Assembly (NCBI GenBank): GCA_963377175.1
Contig: CAUJNA010000519.1
Coordinates: 38,255 to 102,254, forward strand
Origin: Effrenium voratum
Taxonomy: Eukaryota > Sar > Dinophyceae > Suessiales > Symbiodiniaceae
Direction: 5' to 3'
DNA length: 64,000 bases
Shown here: positions 57,516-62,374 of the stretch, in pieces
Layout of the letters: the number at the start of each line of letters is the position of its first letter
Position numbering within the stretch: position 1 is the stretch's first letter
Notes under the pieces: generated by a model
Databases searched by the model: none
Seen by the model: the letters and a program-made list of their open reading frames with translations, nothing else
What the model was told of the DNA's origin: nothing
Translations under genes and position numbers: made by a program

Positions 57516-59831
57516 CCCTTCATCAGCTTTAAGTCACGTGTTCAAGCCATGAAACCATGACCCAGCTTGGACTCTACACTCTACACCTACAATGATCAAT
57601 GTTGCCATCAAACCACTGCGCCAGAATCCGGCAGGATTTGAGCCTTTTCAGCTCCAGGCCTCTGAGCGGAAAGCTTCATCCGCCAGCACTTGAAAGCTCA
57701 AGGCCGCTTTGTCCTCCATTGGAGCCGCAAAGCCACAAGTCCAATCCTCCAATCCAGTCTCTTCAACATTGGAGGGCATTTCATTGGCCATCGAGCCATG
57801 CCAGATGTGATGTGCCAGATTGCGGGAAGGATCGAATGGACCCCATGGGCATGATGCAGCAGTTTGTCAGTAACTGGTAGAACAAAGTGGCCATCGCTGC
57901 ATCATCTGCAGGTTGCATTCCAGCAACATGTTTTATCAATCTATTGGACTCTGTCACTCACTGGTCGCGACCTGCCACAACAATCCAAGTCCAGCCGCAA
58001 GCTCAACGACATCTTGGCTGCTTAGATGCAGTGCGTGAAGTAATTGATCAAATGCTTCACCGTCTAAGCCTTCTACATCACTTGAAGCCCAGATTTTTAA
58101 ACAGACCCCGTCTTGTGGTCCTGAGGGCTCTGCAGCCACTGGAGGCAGGAATCTTCCATAAGACTACTGCCCAACTGCCCAACGTGCAAGTACTCACCAC
58201 ACAGAAATTGTATGTGTCGCCGCATTGCTTGCACACCAAGTTGGTAGAAGCCATTCGGCAAGCGAGCCCAAATGAGTGCATGCTCCAGCCCACAACTTCT
58301 AATGGTTTCACAGTTGGCTCTCACCGTGCAGAGTGTGCTAAATGAGCGATTGAAAAATCCCATAATTTCTAGCCCACTTTGCAATGTGGCATGCTGTACC
58401 CTGGCATCAATGCAACTATTATTGGCAGCATCATTTAAGCGAAGAGGTGTGCTTTGCAGTAGCCTGGCATCATGCGAGCCATGCCGTCCGACTCCTTTCG
58501 CAACACCTCCGTCTCCCCATAGATCCAATGGTTCCCATGCTTGCGCTCATCCCGCAAGATGTTCAGCTCGTGGTTTCCAAGGATGCACTGGGCCTGAGGG
58601 AACGCAATGGAAAGCTAGGCTAGCAGCCCATCAGCCCGCAAGATGTGCCCCGGCCTTGCCAAGCAGCACCAAGTGTCGCACAAGGCGTACCACACCCACG
58701 GAATCAGGGCCGCGATCTACGAGGTCCTGAGCGAACACACGAGGGGTCACGTATGCCAAGCGGTAGCAGCAACTTGGCATCTTGAGACTGACGGTCAATC
58801 TTGCATCCGACGCAACGCAATCTGAACAGGACTGAAGCCGGGTCTCTCCAATGAAAACCTTGGTGTGTGGGAGCAAACAGTCCTCATACGCTCAACCCTG
58901 GCAATTCCGCATTCCCACACTAATCCTGGCCAGTGACCAAGTGCCGATTCTCTGGATGGTTGCCATTGCCATCATAGCCCAGGCGATCCAGTAGAGTCAA
59001 TAAAGCGCCACATTCCTCAAGCCGACTTTCTTGCATTCAGTGTACTGCTTCATCAAGAACATCACTCGTGACAATGTGACAAAGGGCATGCTCCTGTTTC
59101 TATCCAAGCTGCTCCATGCACGTCTCCAACAATGTCTATGGGCCCTTCGAACAGCTTGTCAACCAACTTGACGTTCGCCATTGGTGCAAATCATTCGACG
59201 GGTGTAGCTGGCAATGATGATATTGCACTTGCTATCATGGTCATATCCATGCTTGTCATCCTGTAGTAAAAATAAAAAATGTATCTCTGCTCTCTTTCTG
59301 GCTGATGATCGATGCAAGACTCTCGTGCAATGACCGTGTGAAATCGCATGACTATGTAGGTGCAAGTTGAATTCCTTACAGCTGCCAGCAGTCGTTATCA
59401 TGCAAGTTATCAATGAGAAAATGCGCTCACTAATTCAACTCCAACAATGCAAACACTCTCTGTGCAAGCCTGCCTGCAAGTTGCAATCGTCACATTCTTC
59501 ATCACCAACACGGAGGCCGTCAATGCCACTTGCACGACACCTTGTCAACTCAAACCATGTCAGCTTGACCTCTGACGCAATGAATGATGGGCAAACACAG
59601 AGTCATATGCAAATCTAACTTGCCGCGCACACGCGCCAATTTGGCCCCCGGGCTTTGAGGGCCCCCGACCCCAGCCATCTGCGTAGAGCCCCAATGGCTG
59701 CGCCTAAGTGCGTGAAACCTGGTGTCAGCTATTCAAGAACCCCTCCACCCGGCCTCACATGTCCAGCCAAGCTCCACTTTGCAACTTGTGCTGCAGCCGT
59801 CCCCATCCACCATGTTTCCATCATCGCATTC
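35190..59831 (-). CDS. large multi-exon DUF4215-type cysteine-rich repeat gene (reconstructed)
   Basis: About 45 minus-strand exons, each 28-177 bases, encode consecutive pieces of one repeat: CGDG, five to nine residues, GE, CDDGN, three residues, GDGC, two to four residues, C.VE.G(W/F/Y).C. This is the consensus of DUF4215 (TIGR02232, Myxococcus cysteine-rich repeat), known from secreted or surface proteins and expected to form disulfides. Joining neighbouring exons restores the repeat in phase at over 20 junctions. Inferred introns begin GC most often, then GA or GT, and end AG usually followed by G. Introns range from 50 to about 4,200 bases and host a nested gene and a transposon. The signal peptide, first exon and last exon were not identified, and it could be more than one gene. 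Confidence 0.8.
35409..35507 (-). CDS. repeat exon (CGDG half)
   Basis: Encodes 33 residues including DSCAPVCGDGLVIAGLE. Acceptor GGCCAG|GCC and donor GAG|GTGGGA, a canonical GT donor. The length is an exact codon multiple and the join to 35,264 restores GLE-ACDDGN. Confidence 0.85.
35617..35676 (-). CDS. repeat exon (CDDGN-DGC)
   Basis: After CTCAG|GC it reads (C)DDGNTVTGDGCSPSCEVE, a textbook repeat. It starts in phase 1, so the missing T of the first Cys codon must come from the previous exon. The 3' limit is uncertain by about 20 bases. Confidence 0.75.
36200..36228 (-). CDS. repeat exon (CDDG half), partial
   Basis: The acceptor TTGCAG|GAATGC gives ECDDGIAEG. The following DGC part was not found in frame, so the exon is either short with a GC donor (GAAG|GCGTGC) or decayed. 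Confidence 0.6.
36293..36348 (-). CDS. repeat exon (CGDG half)
   Basis: Encodes SPSQCTNSCGDGIVNDNE from GGCAG|GA to GAG|GAAGC, a GA donor. Joining to 36,228 gives DNE-ECDDG across a 64-base intron. Confidence 0.8.
36759..36810 (-). CDS. repeat exon (CDDGN-DGC)
   Basis: Encodes CDDGNLIPWDGCNQFCQ. Acceptor GAAAG|T in phase 2; donor CAG|GCCTTG, a GC donor. Its CGDG partner upstream was not recognised. Confidence 0.75.
36935..36966 (+). repeat. (TA)n microsatellite
   Basis: About 14 TA units. Confidence 0.95.
37440..38115 (+). repeat. diverged duplicated block
   Basis: A segment near 37,445-37,530 (GGATGGTATTTTCGCCTGGCGGAA...GGCAGGCGGT) recurs at 37,918-38,005 and in part at 38,055-38,100, each with TGGCGGAA. 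A GA run lies at 37,676-37,694. No coding signal; it sits in a long intron of the repeat gene. Confidence 0.6.
38187..38233 (+). repeat. 25-base tandem duplication
   Basis: TTCAATAGGACACACATTAA occurs twice in direct succession (38,187 and 38,212). Confidence 0.95.
38645..38701 (-). CDS. repeat exon (DGC-C-E-GF-C)
   Basis: Acceptor GCGTCAG|GACGGC, then DGCSSTCQPEPGFECHGG. Joined to 38,775 it restores CDDGNNWDQ-DGC. The donor is near 38,645 but not fixed. Confidence 0.8.
38775..38804 (-). CDS. repeat micro-exon (CDDGN)
   Basis: Ten codons, ACDDGNNWDQ, between TCAGAG|GCC and CAG|GCGAGA, a GC donor. The following intron is only 73 bases. Confidence 0.8.
39045..39101 (-). CDS. repeat exon (GDGC half)
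   Basis: Acceptor GGCCAG|GGGAT, then GDGCSPDCKVEPLYELEP. The 3' limit is uncertain. Confidence 0.7.
39170..39290 (-). CDS. repeat exon (CGDG plus CDDNN)
   Basis: CGDG and CDD are in a single exon: LEVCTPICGDGILMTPMEEC followed by DDNNNQ. Both ends are approximate because several AG|C acceptors are possible. Confidence 0.7.
39865..39935 (-). CDS. repeat exon (CGDG half)
   Basis: Encodes EDTCWPICGDGLRVD. The CDDGN exon that should follow was not recognised, so this unit may be decayed. Boundaries approximate. Confidence 0.6.
40815..40876 (-). CDS. repeat exon (CDDGN-DGC)
   Basis: Acceptor CTCCAG|GAG, then ECDDGNSFGGDGCSASCQIE, ending phase 2 before AAAG|GCGGGT. Joins PVE-ECDDGN with the upstream exon across an 84-base intron. 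Confidence 0.85.
40961..41005 (-). CDS. repeat exon (CGDG half)
   Basis: Fifteen codons, VCRATCGDGVRGPVE, from GCGAG|GTC to GAG|GAGAAC, a GA donor. Confidence 0.85.
41200..41290 (-). CDS. repeat exon (GDGC half), 3' part ambiguous
   Basis: Acceptor TCTCAG|GTG, then VSGDGCGAW. Further on, another frame carries CGDGRGKNE and RGWNCKIE, so either a very short intron or decay lies between. The start is firm; the end is not. Confidence 0.6.
41371..41427 (-). CDS. repeat exon (CGDG plus CDDGN)
   Basis: Nineteen codons, AICGDGLLVQGEECDDGNQ, between GTGCAG|GCA and CAG|GCGTGT, a GC donor. Joins GNQ-VSGDGC with the next exon over an 80-base intron. Confidence 0.85.
41784..41813 (-). CDS. repeat micro-exon (VE-GY-C)
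   Basis: Acceptor CTGCAG|GTG, then VDAGYACTPM. It supplies the C.V(E/D).G(Y).C part between CSPRCE and AICGDG. The donor ATG|GCG is the option that keeps phase; others exist. Confidence 0.65.
41943..42022 (-). CDS. repeat exon (GDG to DGC)
   Basis: Encodes DGRRDDGEGCDDGNNISADG and CSPRCE. It starts in phase 1 after TTGAAG|GA, so the CG of CGDG comes from the upstream exon; the GC donor is GAG|GCTCGC. Confidence 0.85.
42155..42209 (-). CDS. repeat exon (GF...TCG)
   Basis: Encodes CSPGFAVDRELICGAQTC plus one base of Gly. Joining to 42,022 gives QTCGDGRRDDGE. Donor GCG|GCAGGG, a GC donor. Confidence 0.8.
42461..42492 (-). CDS. repeat micro-exon (GDGC half)
   Basis: After TTGCAG|GT it reads (G)DGCDQNCAVE. 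Donor GAG|GAGTTG, a GA donor. Confidence 0.85.
42585..42612 (-). CDS. repeat micro-exon (CDDGN)
   Basis: Twenty-eight bases, ACDDGNLVQ plus one base, between TTGCAG|GCC and CAAG|GTGACC. The intron edges share AGGTGAC (donor side CAAGGTGACC, acceptor side GCAGGTGACG), a direct repeat at both splice sites. Confidence 0.85.
43211..44716 (-). CDS. intronless 501-codon gene nested in an intron
   Basis: ATG at 44,714-44,716, stop at 43,211. The N-terminal 340 residues are beta-rich with spaced hydrophobic/Gly/Asp patterns (FVDLTTGK, FVAVRWSLPRF), like a beta-propeller. A basic linker (EKKRKRELSPAEVAKLA, about residue 370) leads to an alpha-helical Leu-rich tail. A beta-propeller plus helical tail resembles nucleolar ribosome-biogenesis proteins (for instance NOL11/UTP8 types), but this is only a guess. 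No signal peptide or membrane segment. It lies wholly inside the 2.25 kb intron between 44,865 and 42,612 on the same strand and has no intron itself, which suggests a retrocopy. The last 20 residues look unlike the rest, so the tail may be truncated. Confidence 0.75.
   Translation of the reverse strand: MPDFDSIEIPSSSEASAIAPTDKEGCFLVFFQDVGFKYLNLLPEASWTDAASFTGSISPEFGILHHGHGDSNWVSFVEVPPKSWACYQLADTAELSGRMTALPGDIKAVCGAGEGLAALALATGQVRFVDLTTGKACGKGVKLKEAATSNSMCLARLRPRRVALVRQAPSLELEFFVLELDEMNAIKVECRGSLRTRPTHVLESIAFAGADTTENAGRIAGKHQILLCWRKPELTNGVKNGKNHSAAVERHFAVAKLHDRDRPVPFVSPGGADMATQGWHAVSGYFAEWWHGEGAMHFRLRDARFGLVAAAGEVTLSAGNLLLSTSDRFTVATVGGAFVAVRWSLPRFTLRALAGQAEGAGDSAPEKKRKRELSPAEVAKLARQCRGEQRVDVALLRSSVAPEDLPQLLKTVCAWLGLRQDLASCVKSPQLPALVRLLKALADGFLPSLVKLSPDLLEKALPAMPKMMRHVDMDPAFFCSEYIQSRTTCSFGSTLPHHSLK
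44739..44758 (-). other. possible relict spliced-leader sequence
   Basis: Just upstream of the nested gene the minus strand reads TTGCTGCCGCCTTGCTCAAG. The dinoflagellate spliced leader ends GCCATTTTGGCTCAAG; about 13 of 21 positions match allowing one gap, including the final CTCAAG. A relict leader would fit a gene re-inserted from trans-spliced mRNA. The match is weak. Confidence 0.3.
44865..44960 (-). CDS. repeat exon (GW-C to CGDG)
   Basis: Thirty-two codons from GCCGCAG|GAT: DGWACRSYIYAPANTTSVCA, then PICGDGKLRGGE. The donor GAG|GCATCC opens the intron holding the nested gene; joining to 42,612 gives GGE-ACDDGN. Confidence 0.88.
45032..45091 (-). CDS. repeat exon (CDDGN-DGC)
   Basis: Twenty codons, ACDDGNLQLEDGCDSSCQVE, between CTTCAG|GCC and GAG|GCCGTG, a GC donor. 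Joins CQVE-DGWAC. Confidence 0.9.
45254..45376 (-). CDS. repeat exon (CGDS half)
   Basis: Contains EVACRPLCGDSLRLEGE, where CGDG is CGDS. Donor GAG|GCGCGC joins EGE-ACDDGN. The acceptor at 45,376 (TCAAG|ACA) keeps phase with the upstream exon but is less certain than the donor. Confidence 0.75.
45459..45491 (-). CDS. repeat micro-exon (DGC) 3' of the transposon
   Basis: Eleven codons, DGCDETCQLEQ, from CACGAG|GAC to CAG|GCCAAA. With the exon at 49,677-49,735 it restores CDDGNAGKG-DGC, so the 3.78 kb transposon lies inside a spliceable intron. Confidence 0.85.
45620..45627 (+). repeat. target-site duplication, left copy
   Basis: TTAAGTTT, identical to 49,408-49,415 on the other side of the element. 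Confidence 0.8.
45628..45658 (+). repeat. left terminal inverted repeat
   Basis: Begins GAGAGCGGGCCGCCATGG; complementary to 49,377-49,407 with 4 mismatches. A 31-32 base segment inside it (GGGGCCTGTGTTTTTCCAGT...) is tandemly duplicated at 45,644-45,706. Confidence 0.85.
45906..46475 (-). pseudogene. transposase C-terminal domain (KDZ-like), frameshifted
   Basis: The last 184 codons from MDTRLWHGWF. Candidate catalytic acidic residues of an RNase H-like fold are Asp in CFVLDRNCAF (about residue 55) and Glu in NTSAAEQVFAWFRNYARV (about 113). Between them is a Cys/His cluster, IDCFHATGHKKTCKCNP. The N-T-x-x-x-E-Q-x-F-x-W block followed by YCKMHN matches my memory of the KDZ C-terminal signature. 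It is one base out of frame with the upstream part: the joint lies in the codons around GGTTGCTCGTGTGG near 46,470. Confidence 0.7.
46476..47709 (-). pseudogene. middle region of the transposon protein
   Basis: In frame with the P-loop part but separated from it by a TAG at 47,710-47,712; coding-like sequence resumes immediately (VQNEPRAVADNTYDDG). After a charged Lys/Glu-rich linker comes a compact domain with CLCNSLRSLG, GKFIVLDTTRSHFFAVINAN and a nearby DDG. The Cys-Asn then His order could be a papain-like peptidase or OTU-like fold, but this is speculative. Confidence 0.55.
47710..48861 (-). pseudogene. P-loop NTPase N-terminal region of the transposon protein
   Basis: 383 codons from ATG at 48,861. 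Walker A GEAGAGKS lies at about residues 294-301 and a Walker B-like VLMGDFLDD at 343-351, preceded by a 290-residue region of no known type. The spacing of about 45 residues fits AAA+/SF3-like ATPases. The frame ends at WGATK-stop, but the next codons continue the same protein, so the stop looks like a point lesion. Confidence 0.7.
48880..49290 (-). repeat. subterminal repeats and A/T homopolymer arms of the transposon
   Basis: Three diverged copies of a unit reading on minus GCTCAGGTAAGTCACCTCC ... ATTTCCCTCTCA (near 49,249-49,290, 49,046-49,080 and 48,880-48,905). Between them lie an A-rich arm (48,993-49,041) and a (GGTTTTTT)n arm (49,098-49,220), partly complementary. Two of the copies contain perfect 5' splice-like (C)AG|GTAAGT or AAG|TAAGT strings. 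Confidence 0.65.
49377..49407 (-). repeat. right terminal inverted repeat
   Basis: Complement begins TAGAAGGGGCCGCCATGG; pairs with 45,628-45,658. Confidence 0.85.
49408..49415 (+). repeat. target-site duplication, right copy
   Basis: TTAAGTTT, identical to the copy at 45,620-45,627. Confidence 0.8.
49677..49735 (-). CDS. repeat exon (GDS plus CDDGN) 5' of the transposon
   Basis: After GGGCAG|GC it reads (C)GDSLLRAPEQCDDGNAGKG, ending at the GT donor GGG|GTGAAG. Starts in phase 1, matching the exon at 49,859. Confidence 0.85.
49859..49894 (-). CDS. repeat micro-exon (CTPI)
   Basis: (G)VTAGLSLCTPI plus T of the next Cys. Acceptor GCCAG|GC, donor TTT|GTCGCG. Joining gives CTPIC-GDS, restoring the repeat across a 123-base intron. 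Confidence 0.8.
50018..50061 (-). CDS. repeat micro-exon (C-VEAGYTC)
   Basis: (C)EDESCQVEAGYTC plus one base of Gly. Acceptor GTGCAG|C, donor GTG|GAACTG, a GA donor. Confidence 0.8.
50225..50343 (-). CDS. repeat exon (CGDG to HGC)
   Basis: Thirty-nine codons: FEMRDAERTVCQPICGDGLA, then a divergent FGEACDACSSETHGPHG in place of CDDGN...DGC. Acceptor GCCCAG|TTT, donor GG|GTGCAC. Confidence 0.75.
50404..50650 (+). repeat. GTGCAT and GGCT simple repeats
   Basis: A GTGCAT-rich tract (50,404-50,525) is followed by (GGCT)n with GGGT variants (50,550-50,650), inside a 619-base intron of the repeat gene. Confidence 0.85.
50963..51010 (-). CDS. repeat exon (E-GF-C)
   Basis: Sixteen codons, ERGFVCTPEDAFTKSE. 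Acceptor TTTGAG|GAG; donor GAG|GCTGGT, a GC donor. Joins CRV-ERGFVC. Confidence 0.8.
51094..51129 (-). CDS. repeat micro-exon (GDGC half)
   Basis: Twelve codons, ELGDGCDNLCRV. Acceptor CTTCAG|GAG; donor GTG|GCGAGA, a GC donor. Confidence 0.85.
51570..51722 (-). CDS. repeat exon (CGDG plus CDDGN)
   Basis: Fifty-one codons with WNWGCTAMCEG and CEQTCGDGLLAPGEQCDDGN. The donor AAG|GACAGG (GA type) is chosen because GNK-ELGDGC restores frame; the nearby canonical-looking CAG|GTGCGT would break it. Confidence 0.88.
51808..51867 (-). CDS. repeat exon (GDGC-VEPGW-C)
   Basis: Twenty codons, AGDGCSPDCQVEPGWQCVVQ. Acceptor GTAGCAG|GCG; donor CAG|GCGCGG, a GC donor. Confidence 0.9.
51951..52019 (-). 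CDS. repeat exon (CDDGN; CGDG altered)
   Basis: Twenty-three codons with CLDSCLQRLGTLAEQCDDGN. CLQR takes the place of CGDG, so this unit has lost the Gly-Asp-Gly turn. Donor TTG|GTTTGG, canonical. Confidence 0.85.
52565..52636 (-). CDS. repeat exon (DGC-IEQGW-C)
   Basis: From ATCCGAG|TTC: FDNDGCSNCIIEQGWTC. Joins DDANT-FDNDGC over a 57-base intron. The 3' limit is uncertain. Confidence 0.75.
52694..52870 (-). CDS. repeat exon (VE-GW-C to CDDAN)
   Basis: Fifty-nine codons, the longest exon seen: VEIGWFCKRI, an acidic GEGEGEE patch, then CRNTCLNGDIDPGEDCDDAN. Donor ACA|GTTCCT. Joins WDCK-VEIGWFC upstream. Confidence 0.9.
53686..53736 (-). CDS. repeat exon (CDDNN-DGC)
   Basis: Seventeen codons, ACDDNNTVAGDGCWDCK. 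Acceptor CCGCAG|GCG; donor AAG|GCTGGA, a GC donor. Confidence 0.9.
53787..53843 (-). CDS. repeat exon (CGDG half)
   Basis: Nineteen codons, VLLTPCRPICGDGLRRGTE. Donor GAG|GACAGC, a GA donor; the intron to 53,736 is only 50 bases and the join gives GTE-ACDDNN. Confidence 0.88.
53911..54000 (+). repeat. (GA)n tract
   Basis: About 50 bases of near-perfect GA, then degenerate GAGA, in an intron. Confidence 0.95.
54190..54247 (-). CDS. repeat exon (IEPGYEC)
   Basis: After GCTAG|G it reads DCRIEPGYECPTIGW. The acceptor fits but the phase with the upstream exon could not be confirmed. Confidence 0.6.
54400..54467 (-). CDS. repeat exon (CDDGN-DGC)
   Basis: From GCAAG|GAG: ECDDGNVINGDGCTSC. Joins VAGE-ECDDGN upstream. 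The 3' limit is not fixed. Confidence 0.8.
54719..54777 (-). CDS. repeat exon (CGDG half, divergent)
   Basis: Nineteen codons with VCHRGGDGIRHIVAGE; the first Cys of CGDG is Gly. Acceptor GCAAG|GC; donor GAG|GATTGA, a GA donor. Confidence 0.75.
54880..54917 (-). CDS. possible repeat exon
   Basis: After GCAGCAG|T a frame reads IAGCECKLLPDNY. Cys spacing is loosely like the DGC..C part but Asp is missing. Weak. Confidence 0.3.
55150..55236 (-). CDS. repeat exon (GDGC-VEPGY-C)
   Basis: From GTGCAG|GCG: AGDGCDNGRVEPGYTCDYKG. The second Cys of DGC..C is replaced by Gly. The donor is unclear. Confidence 0.75.
55726..55814. mobile_element. short MITE-like element, copy 1
   Basis: Ends TGCCTCAAAATTAAAC and the complement TGGCTCAAAAACATGTACC form imperfect inverted repeats. 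The interior (CCATGTTTCCACTTACCAGG) matches the copy at 60,284-60,373. Confidence 0.55.
55815..56785. other. no supported gene
   Basis: Intronic or intergenic; no repeat-type exon is recognised. Confidence 0.4.
56786..57061 (-). CDS. possible exon without cysteine repeats
   Basis: Bounded by GGCTTTCAG|GTGGGT and GGGAG|GCGCAC (GC donor), it encodes about 91 residues including WVPALQEEIQKEGITDQDEI, EQNGNPVKVMSSGYEGDS and GGKMRNLERLKWWEDYEAKD. The composition is convincingly protein-like and the splice signals match the gene around it, but the sequence is unlike the repeats. It may be another domain of the same protein or another gene. Confidence 0.5.
57062..59470. other. no confidently supported gene
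   Basis: A CT run lies at 57,489-57,513. A CDDA-like string near 57,255 and a DGN-like string near 58,968 were seen but lack the rest of the repeat. Confidence 0.4.
59474..59540 (-). CDS. repeat exon (DG plus CDDCN)
   Basis: After GACAAG|G it reads CRASGIDGLRVGDEECDDCN, then LQ. CGDG is degenerate (GIDG) and CDDGN is CDDCN. Donor CAG|GCAGGC, a GC donor. Confidence 0.7.
59754..59831 (-). CDS. most upstream recognised repeat exon
   Basis: Twenty-six codons from AGCCAG|GAA: ECDDGNMVDGDGCSTSCKVE, then LGWTCE, ending at GAG|GCCGGG, a GC donor. A complete second half of the repeat. Earlier exons were not recognised. Confidence 0.85.
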
Positions 59832-59939
59832 CTGGCTTATCAAGTTACAAAGCAAATAAAGAGGACCAAATGCCAAATGTGCATTTCACGCGCAAGCAAG
59901 ACACCAGCGTTCAAAACTCTCAAAACATGCAAAATTGCT

Positions 59940-59961
59940 TGCTCTCTCTCTCTCTCTCTCG
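59940..59961 (+). repeat. (CT)n microsatellite
   Basis: About ten CT units. Confidence 0.9.
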
Positions 59962-60283
59962 TGATATGTGATTCAAGCAATCGTACACGGGAATACAGAA
60001 ACATGCGCAACGTTACATGCAGAAACAAACACAGACTGGCAACCGAATACTATGTATGCATGCTCTGTAAACTAGGGGCAATACCAAAGCAACTCGGCAA
60101 CATTTGATTCTGGAAGGATGGAATAGCACCGCTACAGGAGAGGTGGCTGATTGGCAGCCAACACGGCTGGTCTGCAACTCTGGGAACGTGCAGCCTCCGC
60201 GTCGTGAGGATGGCCATCAGCGCATGATGACCTCAACAGGCAAGATGTTGTCACAGAACCGCAAGATGCACATAATATGGGTA

Positions 60284-60373
60284 TGGGTCAAAATTAAACC
60301 ACCATGGGACCACAGGTTTCATCCATGTTTCCATTTACCAGGGTTCCCATTGTGGGTACATATTCTTGACCCA
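60284..60373. mobile_element. short MITE-like element, copy 2
   Basis: Ninety bases ending in TGGGTCAAAATTAAAC and, on the complement, TGGGTCAAGAATATGTACCC. The interior resembles the copy at 55,726. Confidence 0.6.
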
Positions 60374-60825
60374 CTGACATATTGGAACTGCGGTGGAAGT
60401 GTTCAGAGGAACAAGGAACAAGACTTTGGGCTCGCTGCAGGACACGCAGGAGGGACCAGGCTGACCAGGGTGACACCCCGGCCATGTTCCAGGCCTCAAG
60501 ACAAAGGCTTGAAGGCAAAGTTCGGGCGAACTCCGCAGCATTCTACAGCTGAGCGAGAAACTCGTACTCGTGCCAAATAATGCTGCGAACTGCTCAGGTC
60601 AAGGAATACGGCACGATTGGATTCTTGTTCGTTCACTTCCTTTTCCTGGCATTGGCCCGTGGCACGAAGCATGCGTTGACATGAACACACCGCCACTACG
60701 CAGTCCTGGAGCTGTCCACTGGCCACGGAGGCAGCTGCTGAAGCTGCCTCCGCATCAGAACCTGGGGCACAAAAGGCCAAGCTCACAGCCTCAAGCGATA
60801 TAAAGGTGAGCCTCCGAAGTGGACG
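60374..60825. other. no supported gene
   Basis: Short frames only. Confidence 0.45.
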
Positions 60826-60950
60826 TACTGTGGATGGACGAAATCCTGCACCACTTGGAATCCATGAGAAACCGTTGTTGGTTGGAAGTTACAGGGGAAT
60901 CATCCTTTCAGGGTTTGCTAGGTGGTGCAAAATTTCGTCCATCCACAGTA
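60826..60950. mobile_element. 125-base MITE-like inverted-repeat element
   Basis: Ends pair over about 29 bases with two mismatches: TACTGTGGATGGACGAAAT at the left and its complement ATTTCGTCCATCCACAGTA ending at 60,950, extended by GCACCAC/GTGGTGC. No coding capacity; no target duplication is obvious. Confidence 0.75.
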
Positions 60951-62370
60951 TCAGAATGGCGGAGCAAGTCATTTCAGCCGATAGCCACGGCTCTTTCGTT
61001 CGGTCTGCTTGAGAGACGCGAATATTGGGATGACTGAACGACTTTCAGCCGACCAATCCCGGCAAGCCCCATAAACAAGGTGTCTTTCTGGAACAATGTC
61101 GAATGTGCACATGTGGGATCAAAATCGCCCCTTCGAGTGGGAGCTTGAACTGGTACAACAATCACCCCGGCAAAGAAAGAGCATGCAGCATTGCAGCGCC
61201 GCAGCTGGAATACTTAAGAATGATCCCAGCATCGGGCATAAGAGGTTAATTATGTGCATTCGAGACTTGGCACAGGTGAAATCAAACAATATCAACAGAG
61301 ACACAGAATCACAACTCATTCGGAAAGCCTTCTGCCAGTCCTGTGCAAAACCCCGATGCACGGGCAGACATCAGCATAAGGTCTTTGTCAGGTTGGGTGT
61401 GGGCACAGGGAATCAGAGCCAGCCCCAAGGTGAAGGACGGCCACTGCCAGCCTTGGGCGGTTGCCCCACCAGAAATAGCTCAAAGAGCTGAAAGGCAGCA
61501 AAACTGCCTTCGCAGAGTTTGCACACTCAGAATTTCACCTGGGCTGCAACCACATGCTCACGGCGCAATGTCACTTTCCTCGAACTTTGAATTTGGAACC
61601 TTACAAAATCTTACAAGCTTTCACAAACTGCCTCCAATTCCACTCAGGAACGATCCAAGCCGGGTGGCTCCTCGTCCACTACCGTGCAGACACCACCGGA
61701 ACACTGTTGATGAACGGCGCTGCTGCCTGCCCAGGTGCTCTCTCTTCGTCTCTCCACCAAACAATCCACATTGTTTCTGTCCTGCTGTCAGACTTGTGTG
61801 ACAAACCTCGCAGCTCAACTAGCATAAGCTTGCAGGCCGAAACTGTTGCAATTTGCAGATGTCTAAACACCTAAAAATCGGCGCTGGGTTTCTTCAAGGG
61901 TCCAAGAAAAGAATGCGAAAGGCAGGGTGATTTTCCAATCATGTGATGTACAGGTGGACACATTGACATCCGGTCTGTTCAGAGTAGTTTTGGTCTACAT
62001 GAAGCGCCGACGCGCACAGTGCGCAGAGCAAAGCCAATACACAGCTTGGGCTCGGTACACACGCACAGTTGGCACCCCATGAGGTAATCATCAGCACGGT
62101 GCGTTCAGAATGCGCTGGTCAGAACGATCGGTTTTGGATATCCACGCCAAGCTGAACGCGTGCGAATGATTGTTGACAGCGTCGGGCGTCGGACACGTCC
62201 TACATCCCACGCACTCACTTCAAGAGGGGGCGCGAAAGACCCAACAAATGCAAACAATGTTGCACCGAATCTCAAATCCCAAATCACCGACATTTTTCCT
62301 TATATGTTACAAAAACACACATCCTTCCTACGACTTAACCGTGTTTATGGTGTTCGTGTAAGCACGTGGG
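60951..62370. other. no supported gene
   Basis: Short frames on both strands, none with a recognisable domain. Confidence 0.45.
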
Positions 62371-62374
62371 CTCC

